From NCBI GenBank assembly GCA_001567505.1, contig LLEU01000013.1:1-59144 (forward strand): a DNA stretch of 59,144 bases, given 5' to 3'. Of this stretch, positions 17,357-29,773 are shown in pieces. Source of the stretch: Acidobacteria bacterium OLB17. Its GTDB lineage: Bacteria; Acidobacteriota; Blastocatellia; Pyrinomonadales; Pyrinomonadaceae. A model generated the notes under the pieces. The model was given only the letters and a program-made list of their open reading frames with translations, did not search any database and was not told the origin of the DNA. Numbering within the stretch: position 1 is the first letter of the stretch; each line of letters begins with the position of its first letter. Position numbers and translations under genes: made by a program.

Positions 17357-19764
17357 CTAGTTCCTAAGCGGTTTGCCGGTCTTCAGCATCGCGGCAATAC
17401 GTTCCTGTGTCTTTCGCATTCCGCAAAGCGAGAGAAATGCCTCGCGTTCGAGGTCAAGCAGGTACTGCTCGCTTACCTCTGCACGGTGATTGATCGAACC
17501 GCCTGCCAGAATGTGCGCAAGCTTGCCGCCGATCACCTTGTCGTGTTCGGATATGAAGCCGCCGCGTTCCATCATATGGATCGCGAGTTTCATCGCCGCC
17601 TCGGCCGACTCGCCGAATACCGTCACGTCCTGCCGCTCGACCGGCGCTCTGAAGCCGCTCGAAGCAAGATGCAGCACTTCCTGTTTTGCGTCCTGAATGA
17701 GGCGGTCGCCGTTCATCGAGATCGAATCGCACGCGGTAAGAAAGCCGAGTTCGCGTGCTTCCTGGGCCGAGGCTGCGACCTTGCCCGTGCCGATCGTCTC
17801 GAATGTCTTTTTCAAGAACGCGATCGGGTCTGCGTCGGGCGTTCTCGCCCACGCGTCGCCTGCGCGCAGGGTCATTTCCTTTGTGCCGCCGCCGGCCGGG
17901 GATCACGCCGATGCCGACCTCAACAAGCCCGATATATGTTTCTGCGGCCGCACGCACTCGATTGCCATGCAGCGTGATCTCGCAGCCGCCGCCAAGCGTC
18001 ATACCGAACGGCGCCGTGACGACCGGAACCGCCGAACATCGCATTCGCATTACGGCCTTTTGCAGGCCGCGGATCATCAGTTCGATGTCGTCCCATTCCT
18101 CTTCCTGCGCGGCGACAAGCAGCATCATAATGTTCGCACCGGCCGAGAAATTTCCGCCCTGGTTGCCGACGACGAGGCCGGCGTGGCTGCGTTCGGACTC
18201 TTCGATCGCAAAGTTCAACATCGAGATCGTATCGCCGCCGAGCGAATTCATCTTCGAATGGAATTCGAGGCATACGACGCCGTCGCCGATGTCGATCAGC
18301 GAAGCGGCCGCGTTCGACTTGATAACACCCGTGCGGTCCTTTACATCCTTCAGAATGAGCACGCCCGGCCGGCCCGGAACCTTCTTATATCCGCCGCCGA
18401 CAAGATCGTAGAATTCGGTCTCGCCGCCCGTGCGTTGATAGAAACGTGTCGCCCCTGCAGCGAGCATCTTCTCGATGTTCTCGGGGACCGCCGCACCTTC
18501 GGCACGCATTCTCTCGACCGACCTTTCGAGGCCGATCGCGTCCCAGGTCTCAAAAACGCCGATCTCCCAACCGAAACCCCATTTGATCGCGTTGTCGATC
18601 TCAACGATCGTATCCGCGATCTCCGGAATGCGGTTCGCCGAGTAACGACAAAGCCGCGAGATCGTCTTCCAGAGGAATTCGCCGACTCGATCCTCGCCCC
18701 AGACAAGCTTCTCGATCCGTTTTTCGAGGCCGTCGATCTGCTTTGCGGCTTCGATCGACGGGAATTTCGCCTTTTGCTGCGGTTTGTATTCGAGCGTCGC
18801 GAGGTCGAGTTCGAGGATCGCACGATTCCCTTCCGCGTCTTTCGACCGCTTGAAGAATCCGCCGCCGGTCTTGTCGCCGAGGATCTTCGCCTCGAGCATC
18901 TTCTCGATCACTTCCGGAAGCTTGAATACGTCGCGGTCTTCGTCCTCGGGTATCGCCGGGAAAAGGTTCCTGTTGACGTGCGCAAGCACATCGAGCCCGA
19001 CGATGTCCGAAGTTCGGAAGGTCGCGGACTTTGCGTGGCCGATCGCCTTGCCCGTCATCTGATCGACCTCGGTCGGCGTGAAAGCCATCGCGAGCATCTC
19101 GTGGACGGTTGCCATCATTCCGAATGTGCCGATGCGGTTCGCGATGAAATTCGGCCTATCTTTTGCCGGCACGACGCCTTTTCCGAGCCGTTGATCGAGA
19201 AAGCCCGCGATGCCGCACGCGACCTCGCCGCTCGTCAGCTTGCCCGGAATGATCTCGACAAGCTTCATATACCGCGGCGGATTGAAGAAATGGATCCCGA
19301 GGAAATGCGTTTTGAAGTCATCCGAGAACGGCTCGGCGATCGCGTCGATCGGGATGCCGCTCGTGTTCGAGGCGATGACGGCGGTCGGCTTTCGATGCTT
19401 TTCGACCTCGGCGAAAAGCTTGTGCTTGATCTCAAGGTCCTCGACCACGGCCTCGATGACGAGGTCGCATTCGGCGATCTTCGAAAGGTCGTCTGCGAAG
19501 TTGCCGAGCGTGATGAGCTTTGTGTTAGCATGCGCCATAAACGGCGCCGGCTTGAGTTTCTTTGCCGCGTCAAACAGCGAATTTACGATGCGGTTCCGAA
19601 CACGAGGATCCTCGAGCGTAAGGCCGCGGCCTTCCTCCTCCGGAAGAAGTTCGCTCGGCGCGATATCCAAAAGCAGCGTCGGTACACCCGCATTCGACAG
19701 GTGCGCGGCGATCGCGGCACCCATTGTTCCCGCACCAAGTACGGCGGCCTTTTTTAATAAGCAT
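17357..19764 (-). CDS. fadN: 3-hydroxyacyl-CoA dehydrogenase / enoyl-CoA hydratase fusion (FadN type), two frame breaks
   Basis: Reconstructed as ~801 residues, like Bacillus FadN (about 790): NAD-binding hydroxyacyl-CoA dehydrogenase first ('VLGAGTMGAAIAAHL', 'IASNTSGIPI', 'FFNPPRYMKLVEI'), enoyl-CoA hydratase last ('NFSAGANI', 'LVEVGIGVIPGGGG'). Domain order is the reverse of E. coli FadB. Two breaks need one base removed each: the T6 run 19750-19755 (restores MLIKKAAVLGAGTMG from ATG 19764) and the GGCCGG stretch near 17899 (restores GVIPGGGGTKEM). Both downstream parts stay fully conserved, so sequencing error is likelier than decay. It heads the transcript fadN-dinB-tag-fadA. Confidence 0.85.
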
Positions 19765-19810
19765 AGATCGGTTACGGCCTCGTCAGCCGCCTGTTAAGAA
19801 TATAACCGAG

Positions 19811-19839
19811 ATTATACTGAATGAGTATTCATTCAGCAA
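19811..19839 (-). promoter_or_regulatory. fadN promoter with FadR(Bacillus)-like operator
   Basis: On the minus strand: TTGCTG (19839-19834), 17-bp spacer, TATAAT (19816-19811). The spacer contains CTGAATGA-GTAT-TCATTCAG (19817-19836), perfect 8-bp arms. Layout and sequence repeat the fadE promoter almost base for base, including TATAAT abutting the palindrome. It should control the whole fadN-dinB-tag-fadA transcript. Confidence 0.85.
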
Positions 19840-19938
19840 GGGCGGATGCTGCCGACCGACCCAATAGCAAAATAGCCCCGAGCCGAGGCCCGAGGCTACT
19901 TTTCACGCACTATGTGCGAGCTGTTTGAAGTGGAACGA

Positions 19939-22612
19939 TCACGGATTCGCGACCCAGTCGGCATCCGCGATGTTGTCATCGAGCGAAATGAACCGCCTCG
20001 GCTGTGCGAATGTGAATCGCTTCGCCGAGACCGCAAGCACGACGCCCTGGCCCGATTCGACATCGTCGAATCGGAAGTAGCCAAAGGGGCCTGTGAGCGC
20101 CGTCCTTATCGCGCCGCTTTCTTCCGTAAGCGATACGCGAACATTGATGATCCCGCGGCCGTCGGCCGTCGTCACGAGTCCGCTAACGCTCACGGGAGCG
20201 GCGGACGGAGCCGTCACAAAGCCGAAATCGTAATTGTGGTCATTGTCGCCCGGAGCTCCGGTCGTCAGGTTGATCTCGAGGAAGTTGCCGGTCGCTGCGT
20301 CATAATCGCCGTCCGAATCAGACCCATCGGCAAATCCGGGCTGGCTGGCAACGTCGAGTCGCGCCTTGCGAAGGCCGAACAACGGGCCGCCGGTTTGATA
20401 GTCCGCGGCACGATCGAGCCTGATCGAGTAGTTCGAGTTGAACTTGATACCGCCGTTCACCTGCCCGATATTGTCGCCCGTGTTCGGATCGGCAACTGTG
20501 CTTGAGACGAAATAGTATTCGCCGTTCGCGTCCGTTACGGCCGTACCGACAAGCGTGCCGACCGAATCGTAAAGATGCACCGTTACGCCCGCAATGCCCG
20601 GTTCGCCCGGATCCTGCACGCCGTTGTCGTTCGTGTCACGCCAGACGCGATTTCCAAGCTCGATCGGTGCCGCGTCGCATAAAGGTGCAATGTTACCGAT
20701 ACCGTTCGCTTTACCGAAGTCGCCGCTGTTTGCCTGATAGCCGCGATTCTGCTCGCCTGCCGTCGCACCGGTATTTACGAACCAGCGGAAGCCCTGCGAG
20801 TCATAGACATTTGTGCCATCTAGATAGATCGGGTCAAAAATGCCGGCAATGAATTCATTGTGTCCAGGTATTTGTGCAGCCGAACCGAGGCCGACTTCGG
20901 CGTGCGGAACGCTATCTGTGTGATAATTTTCCTGAAAGTAAAATTCGGCTCCGCCAGGGCCCTCGTCCGTATTTTGGGGAGCTGAGCCACCACCACCGCA
21001 GCGGCCATTGCTCTCGAGCGTCCATCCATTCGTCGGATCGCCGCAGCTCGAAGGATCTCGCCGGCCGTGATGCCTTTTGACCGTGCATTGTTGTTGGGGT
21101 TGCTTAGGGTCTGGTATCCGGTCTGGTCGCCCATTCTATCGCGGATCGAAATGATCATATTGCCGCGGTCAAAATCTAAATCCGTGAACATTGGCTGAGG
21201 GTGTGTCCAGGCACCATTTTGATTAACAGCCTGAAACGTTGTTGCCCAATTGTGCCAATCGCCGGGGTTACCCGGATCTGCAAGACCTCGGGCATACCGA
21301 AGGCTGAAGGAGAGTATCGGGTTCTGTGTATAGGTCAGCGAAGTTGGGTCAACCTCAAACACATAACCCCATCGCCCACGCACCGATCCGGTGCTGCAAA
21401 CCGCTCCGACATAAACTTTTCCTTCATAGTACGAGACAGCGAACGGCCGATAGTTTCTCTGCTGCCCGCACGCATCCGCATCGTTCGGCGTAGGGAACGC
21501 CACGCTCGTGATGGTTGTATTATCCAGCGTCCCTGACGTCGGGATCTTGTATAACCGTCGATTCGCCAGGTTCATTACAAAAAGGTTCGCCATGTCATCG
21601 GAGATCGCCATCCCACCCAACGCCGTCTTTCCTACGGCGTCCCAGGCAGTGTTGTTGTTATCCCGATCCCAATTGTTCGCGTCGTGCGCGTTGGCTCCTG
21701 CCGTTCCTGCGCCAAAGACCGCATTCAGATCGACGTATAGTGATGCCGTGCTGCTTGCCGGATCGACCTTGTAGATCGCCCCCGTACCGTTCGGCCCGAA
21801 CATCGAATGCCGCTTCATATAAGCGGATGCATAGATCATCTTGTTCACACGGTCATAGGCGAGGCCGAACGTGGTCCCGATCTCGGTCGTTGCAGCGAGG
21901 CCGGAGTACCCGGGCGCTGTGAAATCAGTAAATGCATCCGGGAATGAGCCATTTTCCGTACCGGTCCTTGTGCTGCCCGCTCGATAAGTGACCGACATCA
22001 AAGCGTCTGGTGAGTTCGTATCCCCGTAGGAATAAAGCTGAGAGGCAATGTCCGGGTTGTCCTGACAATAATCCGTTGCTTTAACCAACGCGAGGTTCAC
22101 GTTCGGGTTCGCACCGTCGGGGACGAACTGCACGGTCGCTCCGGCGTTCGATGCCGAAGTTGGCAGTGCAGCATTTCCCGAGCCCGAAGCTCTACTTCGT
22201 GCTGACGGCGTGTAGCCGCTCGGAATGGTCGTGAATTCGATCCTATAAGGGCCTGTTCCGGCCGAAGCGATGCTGTACGTACCATCGGCGCGGAGGTCGC
22301 GCTTCCGCGCGCGACACCGGCCGCATCATAAAGCGTGACAGTCACGCCGCAACGCCAACCATCCACCGCCGTCGGTGCGTCGGCGGTACCGCCGGTCGTC
22401 TCGTAAAGCGCGTCGCCGTTGTAATCGAGAAAAACACGGCCCGAGATCGTACCGGAAAGCGTCGCGGACTCCGTCCGGTCGCGATCGCGTTCCTGCGCGT
22501 CGGAATGGATCGACAGGTATATGCCGGTGCCGGCTGCGGCAGCAACAGCGAAGATCAAGAGCATTGATCGAAAGCTAAGAAAGAACTTTTTTATAAGTTT
22601 ATCTGATCCCAA
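19939..22612 (-). CDS. SdrD B-like repeat surface protein, two frame breaks
   Basis: Reconstructed as ~890 residues. An N-terminal membrane/signal segment (about 8-35) is followed by a first SdrD-B-like domain ('GRVFLDYNGDALYE'), a long central part with several 'D(R/L)...GPNGTGAIYKVDP' beta-propeller-like stretches, and a second SdrD-B domain ('NRVWRDTNDNGVQDPGEPG'), ending in a carboxypeptidase-regulatory-like domain ('VSGLVTTADGRGI'). Frames break near 22290 (missing G; restores TSAADGTYS) and near 21047 (missing base; restores RACGDPTNGW). Calcium-binding Ig-like repeats suggest a secreted or surface-anchored structural protein. The start is a TTG at 22612 or the ATG at 22564. Confidence 0.75.
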
Positions 22613-22783
22613 ACGATGATCGACTAGCTCGAAGACGATCTCGTCTCCTACGCTATTTCTTTGTTTTGAGGAAGATGTTGGTTTGGCGGCTTAAATTTGC
22701 CCACTGAAGGCAAGCCTCGTCAGTGGTGAGGGTGGAGAAATCTCCACTCATTGATGCTAGTAGATTTCCGTTTTCCCTGTCAA
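22613..22783 (-). promoter_or_regulatory. Leader region of the SdrD-B gene with hairpins
   Basis: A consensus TTGACA (22783-22778, minus strand) with TACTAG downstream lies about 165 bp before the start. The intervening leader has three inverted repeats: CTCCAC/GTGGAG (22732-22747), CCACTGA/TCAGTGG (22701-22726) and GACGA-TC-TCGTC (22634-22645). The upstream gene msrA ends at 22810, so this could be a structured 5' leader. No known riboswitch consensus is recognised. Confidence 0.45.
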
Positions 22784-22809
22784 GAATATTTTTTGGAAAC
22801 CTGCAAGGC

Positions 22810-23349
22810 TTAAGCCTTTAGGCGTTCGGCGTACATCTTGCGGAACTTTGCGATCTTCGGCGAGATGACCGCCGCGCAGTATGGCTGGTTCGGGTTATTT
22901 GCAAAGTATTCCTGATGGTAGTCTTCGGCCGGCCAGAATTTCTCGAACTGCGTGACCTCGGTGACGATCGGCGAAGGAAAGATCCCTTCTCCGTCGAGCT
23001 CTCGGATGACGGCTTCGGCGGCCGCCTTTTGTTCCTCGGAGTGGTAGAAGATCGCAGACCGGTACTGCGTACCGATATCGCCGCCCTGCCGGTTCAATGT
23101 CGTCGGGTCATGGACGGTAAAGAAAACGCGAAGGATGTCCGCGAACGTGATCTCTGCCGGATCGAACTTTATCTCAACGGCCTCGGCGTGGCCGGTCGTG
23201 CCTGTACAAACTTCTTGGTATGTCGGCGATTCCGTTTTGCCGCCCGAATAACCGGACGTTACGCTCTGAACGCCGCGAAGCGAATCAAAAACGGGTTCGA
23301 TGCACCAGAAGCATCCGCCGCCGAGTGTAGCTGTTTCAAGGCCTGCCAT
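22810..23349 (-). CDS. msrA: Peptide-methionine (S)-S-oxide reductase
   Basis: 179 residues. Repairs methionine-S-sulfoxide. Catalytic C13 in 'GGGCFWC' with C16, plus 'GYSGGKTESPTY', 'HAEAVEIKFDP', 'QYRSAIFYH' and 'EDYHQEYF' typical of the family. No MsrB is fused or nearby. It starts 2 bp after the mtnB-like gene ends, so the minus-strand run acs, mtnB-like, msrA is probably one transcript. Confidence 0.95.
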   Translation of the reverse strand: MAGLETATLGGGCFWCIEPVFDSLRGVQSVTSGYSGGKTESPTYQEVCTGTTGHAEAVEIKFDPAEITFADILRVFFTVHDPTTLNRQGGDIGTQYRSAIFYHSEEQKAAAEAVIRELDGEGIFPSPIVTEVTQFEKFWPAEDYHQEYFANNPNQPYCAAVISPKIAKFRKMYAERLKA

Positions 23350-23351
23350 TT

Positions 23352-23978
23352 TTACTTATTCCCCTTCGAGCGTTCGGTCAATTCGAACATAAACTCGAAT
23401 ATCTCCGCGTGCCGCCTCGCCTGTTCGATCGTCTCGCCCCAGACGTAAAGTCCGTGCCGTCGGATAAGGACCGCATTCGCCGTGGGGTTATCAAGAAGCA
23501 CGTTCGCGATCACGTGCGACAGCGCGACCTGATCGGCCGAATTCTTCACGATCGGGATCCTCTCGACCCCGGAAGCGTCCCCCTCGATCCCTTTCAACGC
23601 CTCGTAGTCCTTGAGCACGATGACGCCGTCCACAAATGAGCGGTCCGCAAGAACGAGGCCCGGGACCGTCTGCGTGTAAAGTATGCAGCGAGCACGCGGG
23701 CGGTGGCGATAGATCGCAAGATGAATGATCGTCTCGTCCGACGGGCGGCCAAAACCCTGGATTATTTCCGCGTCATCGTCGATCTCGAGGAAATTCGTAT
23801 CGTCGAGCGACGCGATCTCCTCTCCGGCGGCCGTTATGCAAAGGCGCATCGGCTTGCGGGCCAGGAGTACGCTGTAATTTCCCGAACCGCCGCGTGCCCA
23901 GCCGCGTCGGTAGAATTCTCTCGCGGTCGCCGAAAGCAGCTCGACCGGACTAACAGGTTTTTGATTCGGATCGGGCAT
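23352..23978 (-). CDS. Class II aldolase / MtnB-like methylthioribulose-1-phosphate dehydratase, altered metal site
   Basis: 208 residues. N-terminal 'RGWARGGSGNYSVLL', a middle 'DYEALKGIEGD' and the C-terminal 'RRHGLYVWGETIEQARRHAEIFEFMFEL' match MtnB, the methionine-salvage dehydratase. The zinc-binding HxH that normally follows 'ARAVLH' is Tyr-Thr-Gln here ('ILYTQTVPG'), leaving only the C-terminal His of the usual three-His site. Either metal binding differs or the enzyme has another job. The ATG at 23978 is used; one 9 bp upstream is possible. No other mtn genes are in view. Confidence 0.75.
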   Translation of the reverse strand: MPDPNQKPVSPVELLSATAREFYRRGWARGGSGNYSVLLARKPMRLCITAAGEEIASLDDTNFLEIDDDAEIIQGFGRPSDETIIHLAIYRHRPRARCILYTQTVPGLVLADRSFVDGVIVLKDYEALKGIEGDASGVERIPIVKNSADQVALSHVIANVLLDNPTANAVLIRRHGLYVWGETIEQARRHAEIFEFMFELTERSKGNK

Positions 23979-23997
23979 CGATCGCAAGGCTTTTCGC

Positions 23998-25946
<1,949 letters not shown>

Positions 25947-26058
25947 ATCAGTGAAGAGTATAGAACATCTAGCGGCGCTTATGCCTAGCCGCCTTTTGCA
26001 CAAATTTCGCTGATGCCATAATCTTTTAGCGTTCACGCTTCTCTGTTCAACCGAAAAT

Positions 26059-27585
26059 ATGCCTCTTCTCGAGATGTACGACATTCAAAAGGACTTTCCC
26101 GGCGTCCGTGCGCTCGACGGTGTGACGTTTACGCTCGACGCGGGTGAATTTCACGCGCTTGTCGGCGAAAATGGGGCGGGAAAATCGACACTGATGAAGG
26201 TGCTCTCAGGCGTCTATCCCGCAGGCGAATTCGCCGGAAAGATCGTGATCGAAGGCCGCGAGGTCTCGTTCTCCGGCATACGCGATTCTGAGAACGCGGG
26301 CATCGCGATCATTTTTCAGGAACTCTCGCTCGTAAAGGAATTGAGCGTCGGCGAGAACATCTTTCTCGGGCGTGCACCGTCGCGCTTCGGAGTCATTGAC
26401 TGGACGGAACTCTATCGGCGGGCGGCCGAACTGCTTCGTGGCCTCGGGCTCTCGATAGACCCGCGCGCAAAGGCCGGCAGTCTCGGCATCGGGCAGCAGC
26501 AGCTCGTCGAGATCGCAAAGGCCCTTTCACGCGACGCACGCATACTCGTCCTCGATGAACCGACGGCCGCGCTCACGGACGCCGAGGTCGAAACGCTCTT
26601 TCACATCCTCGATGGCCTAAAGGCCCGCGGCGTCGGGATGATCTACATCTCGCATCGGCTCGACGAGGTCTTCCGCATGAGCGACCGCATCACCGTGCTT
26701 CGCGACGGACGGACGGTCGCAACACATGCCGCCGCAGACACGAACAAGGACGCCATTATCGCCGAAATGGTCGGCCGCGAGGTCACTGACATTTTCCCCG
26801 AACCGAAACACAGTCTCGGCGATGTCGTGCTCCGCGCGGAAAGCGTCACCGTCTTCAGCGAAGATGAACCTGACAAGAGGATCGTCGATGACGTTTCGTT
26901 CGATGTGCGTGCGGGTGAAGTGCTTGGCATTGCAGGACTTATGGGAGCCGGCCGCAGCGAACTGCTTACCGCGATCTTCGGCGCGTGGCAAGGCAGGTAC
27001 ACAGTTACGCTCGAACTTGCCGGCCGTCCGATCGCGATAAAAGATCCGCGGGACGCGATCCGTGCCGGGATCGGCTTTGTCACAGAGGACCGCAAACGCT
27101 ACGGCCTGATCCTCGATCAAACGATCCTCGACAATATGACGCTCGCCGCCTTGAAGCGAGTTTCGGGCCGCATCTTTACGAGCAGAAGCGACGAAAGGCG
27201 AGCGGCTTCCATGCCGATGCGCTCGCTTCGGATAAAGGCGCCTTCGGTCGAGACCGTTGCCGGGACGCTCTCGGGCGGCAACCAACAGAAGGTCGTCCTC
27301 GGCAAGTGGCTCCTGACCGAACCGCGGGTACTTTTTCTCGACGAACCGACGCGCGGCATCGACGTCGGCGCAAAGCAGGAGATCTACGCCGAGATCAACA
27401 AACTCGCGGAGACGGGCCTTGCGATCGTGCTCGTCTCGAGCGAACTGCCCGAGGTGCTCGGCCTTTCCGACAGGATCGTTGTCCTTCACGAAGGCAGAAA
27501 GACGGGCGAATTCACGCGCGCCGAAGCGACGGCTGAACTTGTGATGGCAGCGGCAACCGGGCACTATCCGAACGCGAATTTTTAG
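26059..27585 (+). CDS. xylG: Sugar ABC transporter ATPase, XylG-like (two ABC domains)
   Basis: 508 residues with two tandem ABC cassettes, as in pentose/galactose importers. First: Walker A 'GENGAGKST', signature '[15 protein letters not shown]', Walker B 'ILVLDEPT'. Second: '[16 protein letters not shown]' and '[11 protein letters not shown]'; its Walker A is degenerate, normal for this family. Segments such as '[22 protein letters not shown]' follow XylG more closely than RbsA or MglA. The permease starts 3 bp after its stop. The usual periplasmic binding-protein gene is missing on both sides. Confidence 0.88.
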   Translation: MPLLEMYDIQKDFPGVRALDGVTFTLDAGEFHALVGENGAGKSTLMKVLSGVYPAGEFAGKIVIEGREVSFSGIRDSENAGIAIIFQELSLVKELSVGENIFLGRAPSRFGVIDWTELYRRAAELLRGLGLSIDPRAKAGSLGIGQQQLVEIAKALSRDARILVLDEPTAALTDAEVETLFHILDGLKARGVGMIYISHRLDEVFRMSDRITVLRDGRTVATHAAADTNKDAIIAEMVGREVTDIFPEPKHSLGDVVLRAESVTVFSEDEPDKRIVDDVSFDVRAGEVLGIAGLMGAGRSELLTAIFGAWQGRYTVTLELAGRPIAIKDPRDAIRAGIGFVTEDRKRYGLILDQTILDNMTLAALKRVSGRIFTSRSDERRAASMPMRSLRIKAPSVETVAGTLSGGNQQKVVLGKWLLTEPRVLFLDEPTRGIDVGAKQEIYAEINKLAETGLAIVLVSSELPEVLGLSDRIVVLHEGRKTGEFTRAEATAELVMAAATGHYPNANF

Positions 27586-27588
27586 ACG

Positions 27589-28728
27589 ATGAGCGAATCA
27601 AAAAGCATACTTACGAACCGGGCGGCGCTTCGGGCATACGCGATGATCGGCGTGCTTGCGGCGATCTGGATCCTTTTCCACGCGATCACGCCGGGCCACA
27701 CGTTCCTTACGCCGCGAAACCTCTCGAACCTGATGACGCAGACCGCCGTAACGGGCGTCATCGCGGTCGGGATGCTGATGGTGATCGTCTCCGGCCAGAT
27801 CGATCTTTCGGTCGGCTCGATCATCGGTTTTGCGGGCGGGATCTCGGCCTACGTGATGACGGAAATGGGCTATCCGATGACGGCCGCGATCATCGCTGCG
27901 GTCGTGATGAGCACGGCGATCGGCCTATTTCAGGGAGCTTTGGCCGCGTACGCGAACATTCCTTCGTTCATCGTAACGCTCGGCGGCCTGCTCGCTTGGC
28001 GCGGTGCGGCAAAATGGCTGCTCGGCGGCAATACGATCCCGGTCTCGGACGAGATCTTCAAAGGGATCGGGAACGCCAACCTGCCCGCGTTGTATGGCTG
28101 GATCGTAGCGGCCCTCGCGGTCGCGGTCGTATTCTTTGCGGCATTTCGCCGCGCGAGGATGGCCGAAGATGAAGGTACGTCGGGCCTTTCCCGCGAGCTT
28201 GCGAAGGCGGCGTTCCCGGCCGCGGCGATCGTCGGCTTCATCGCCATAATGAACGCGTGGCAGGGCGTGCCTGTGCCGGTCGTGATCTTCCTTTGCGTTG
28301 CATTCATCGGGGCGTTCATCACGAATTCGACCGTCTTCGGGCGGTATCTTTACGCGATCGGCGGCAATGCCGACGCGGCACGCCTTTCGGGCATCAACAA
28401 CCGCTGGAACGTACTCAAGGTCTTCGGCGTACTCGGCGCCCTGACCGGCGTTGCGGCGCTGATCTTTACGGCACGCGTGGGCAGCGCGCTTCCCGATGCG
28501 GGAACGCTGAAGGAACTCGACGCGATCGCGGCTTGCGTGATCGGCGGAGCATCGCTCGTCGGCGGACGCGGCACGGTGTTCGGCGCCTGCCTCGGGGCGT
28601 TGATAATGGCAAGCCTCGATAACGGGATGTCGCTTGTCGGAGTACGCGATTTTATGCAGGACATCATCAAGGGCTCGATCCTCGTGATCGCGGTCGGCCT
28701 CGATATGGCAGGCAGGAAACAGAGTTGA
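27589..28728 (+). CDS. xylH: Sugar ABC transporter permease, XylH-like
   Basis: 379 residues with about ten membrane helices; the length matches XylH (393), not the ~320 of RbsC. 'TFLTPRNLSNLMTQTAVTGVIAVGMLMVIVSGQIDLSVGS' (shown in part: 'VSGQIDLSVGS') and 'YAIGGNADAARLSGI' are family signatures; the latter contacts the ATPase. Likely D-xylose or related sugar import with the upstream ATPase. Substrate is inferred from similarity only. Its stop is 2 bp from the convergent moaA stop. Confidence 0.87.
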   Translation: MSESKSILTNRAALRAYAMIGVLAAIWILFHAITPGHTFLTPRNLSNLMTQTAVTGVIAVGMLMVIVSGQIDLSVGSIIGFAGGISAYVMTEMGYPMTAAIIAAVVMSTAIGLFQGALAAYANIPSFIVTLGGLLAWRGAAKWLLGGNTIPVSDEIFKGIGNANLPALYGWIVAALAVAVVFFAAFRRARMAEDEGTSGLSRELAKAAFPAAAIVGFIAIMNAWQGVPVPVVIFLCVAFIGAFITNSTVFGRYLYAIGGNADAARLSGINNRWNVLKVFGVLGALTGVAALIFTARVGSALPDAGTLKELDAIAACVIGGASLVGGRGTVFGACLGALIMASLDNGMSLVGVRDFMQDIIKGSILVIAVGLDMAGRKQS

Positions 28729-28729
28729 G

Positions 28730-29722
28730 CTAACCGCCGATGAAGCTCATCGTGCGCGTCGGCTGAACGAAGTCCGGATCGTTGATCTTGTGGCCCAACT
28801 CTTTCTGGTAAACACACCTCTCGATAAATTCGACGATCTCACCTTCGGCGGCGCCGGACCGTATGAGCGAACGCAGGTCGTGTTCGCGTTCCGAGAAAAG
28901 GCATGTGCGGATCTGGCCATCGGAAGTCAGCCGAACGCGCGAGCATTGCCCGCAGAACATATCGGTCACCGGCGCGATGATGCCGATCTCGCCCGGCGCG
29001 CCGTCGGCGAACGTGTAACGCCAGGACGTGCCGGCGCCGCGTTTTGTTTCTTTTAGCTCGAGCGGAAAGACATCGGCTATCCGATCGCGCATCTCGGCCC
29101 CCGAGACCATCGCCTCACGTGTCCAATTCTGTTCGGAATCGAGCGGCATGAACTCAATGAACCGCATCGTAATGCCGCGTTCGCGAGCAAAGCGTGCAAA
29201 GTCGGCGAGTTCGTCATCGTTGCGGCCGCGGACAATGACGGCATTCACCTTTACGGGTTCAAAACCGAATTCTTTCGCCGCGTCGATCGCCGCAAGAGCG
29301 CGATCCAGGGCATCGACGCCCGTTATGTCCGCAAAACGCTCCCGCTGAAGGCTGTCAAGGCTTAGCGTCACACGGTCGAGGCCGGCGCGTTTGAGTTCCT
29401 CGGCAAAACGCGGAAAGTCGTAGCCGTTCGTCGTAAGTGCGATGTCCTTGAGGCGGGGTTTGAGCGTCGCAAGCTTTTCGACGAGCAGCGGAACGTCGCG
29501 GCGGATGAGCGGTTCGCCGCCCGTCAGCCGGATCTTCTCGATGCCGAGCGAAACGAAAATGCTCGAAATTCGAAAGATCTCTTCGAAGGAAAGGATCGTG
29601 TCTTTGCGGGCAAGTGCCGGCTTGCCGCTCGGCAGGCAGTAGAAGCAGCGAAAATTGCAGCGATCCGTCAGCGAGATTCGCAGATCACGGATCGTTCGGT
29701 TGTAGGAGTCGCGCAATGCCAC
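28730..29722 (-). CDS. moaA: GTP 3',8-cyclase (molybdenum cofactor step 1)
   Basis: 330 residues, radical-SAM enzyme. N-terminal cluster 'CNFRCFYC' (C22, C26, C29) binds SAM; the C-terminal cluster 'FCGQCSRVR...C' binds GTP, and the protein ends in Gly-Gly as required for activity. Converts GTP to 3',8-cyclo-H2GTP with MoaC (not in window). Convergent and virtually abutting with the sugar permease. No Moco riboswitch is seen upstream (29723-29821), only palindromic repeats. Confidence 0.95.
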   Translation of the reverse strand: MALRDSYNRTIRDLRISLTDRCNFRCFYCLPSGKPALARKDTILSFEEIFRISSIFVSLGIEKIRLTGGEPLIRRDVPLLVEKLATLKPRLKDIALTTNGYDFPRFAEELKRAGLDRVTLSLDSLQRERFADITGVDALDRALAAIDAAKEFGFEPVKVNAVIVRGRNDDELADFARFARERGITMRFIEFMPLDSEQNWTREAMVSGAEMRDRIADVFPLELKETKRGAGTSWRYTFADGAPGEIGIIAPVTDMFCGQCSRVRLTSDGQIRTCLFSEREHDLRSLIRSGAAEGEIVEFIERCVYQKELGHKINDPDFVQPTRTMSFIGG

Positions 29723-29773
29723 AACTCAATGATACCGCAAACTCCGCTCGCCGGGTAACCTGACCCGCGTGCC

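Noticed and set aside
17697..19757. 686-codon plus-strand ORF opposite fadN
   Set aside because: Same reason: antisense to conserved dehydrogenase and hydratase domains, with Arg/Asp-rich low-quality composition.
19750..19764. Programmed frameshifting at A-rich site of fadN
   Set aside because: The needed shift is +1 at codon 3 and a second, unrelated shift is required later; an indel error explains both better.
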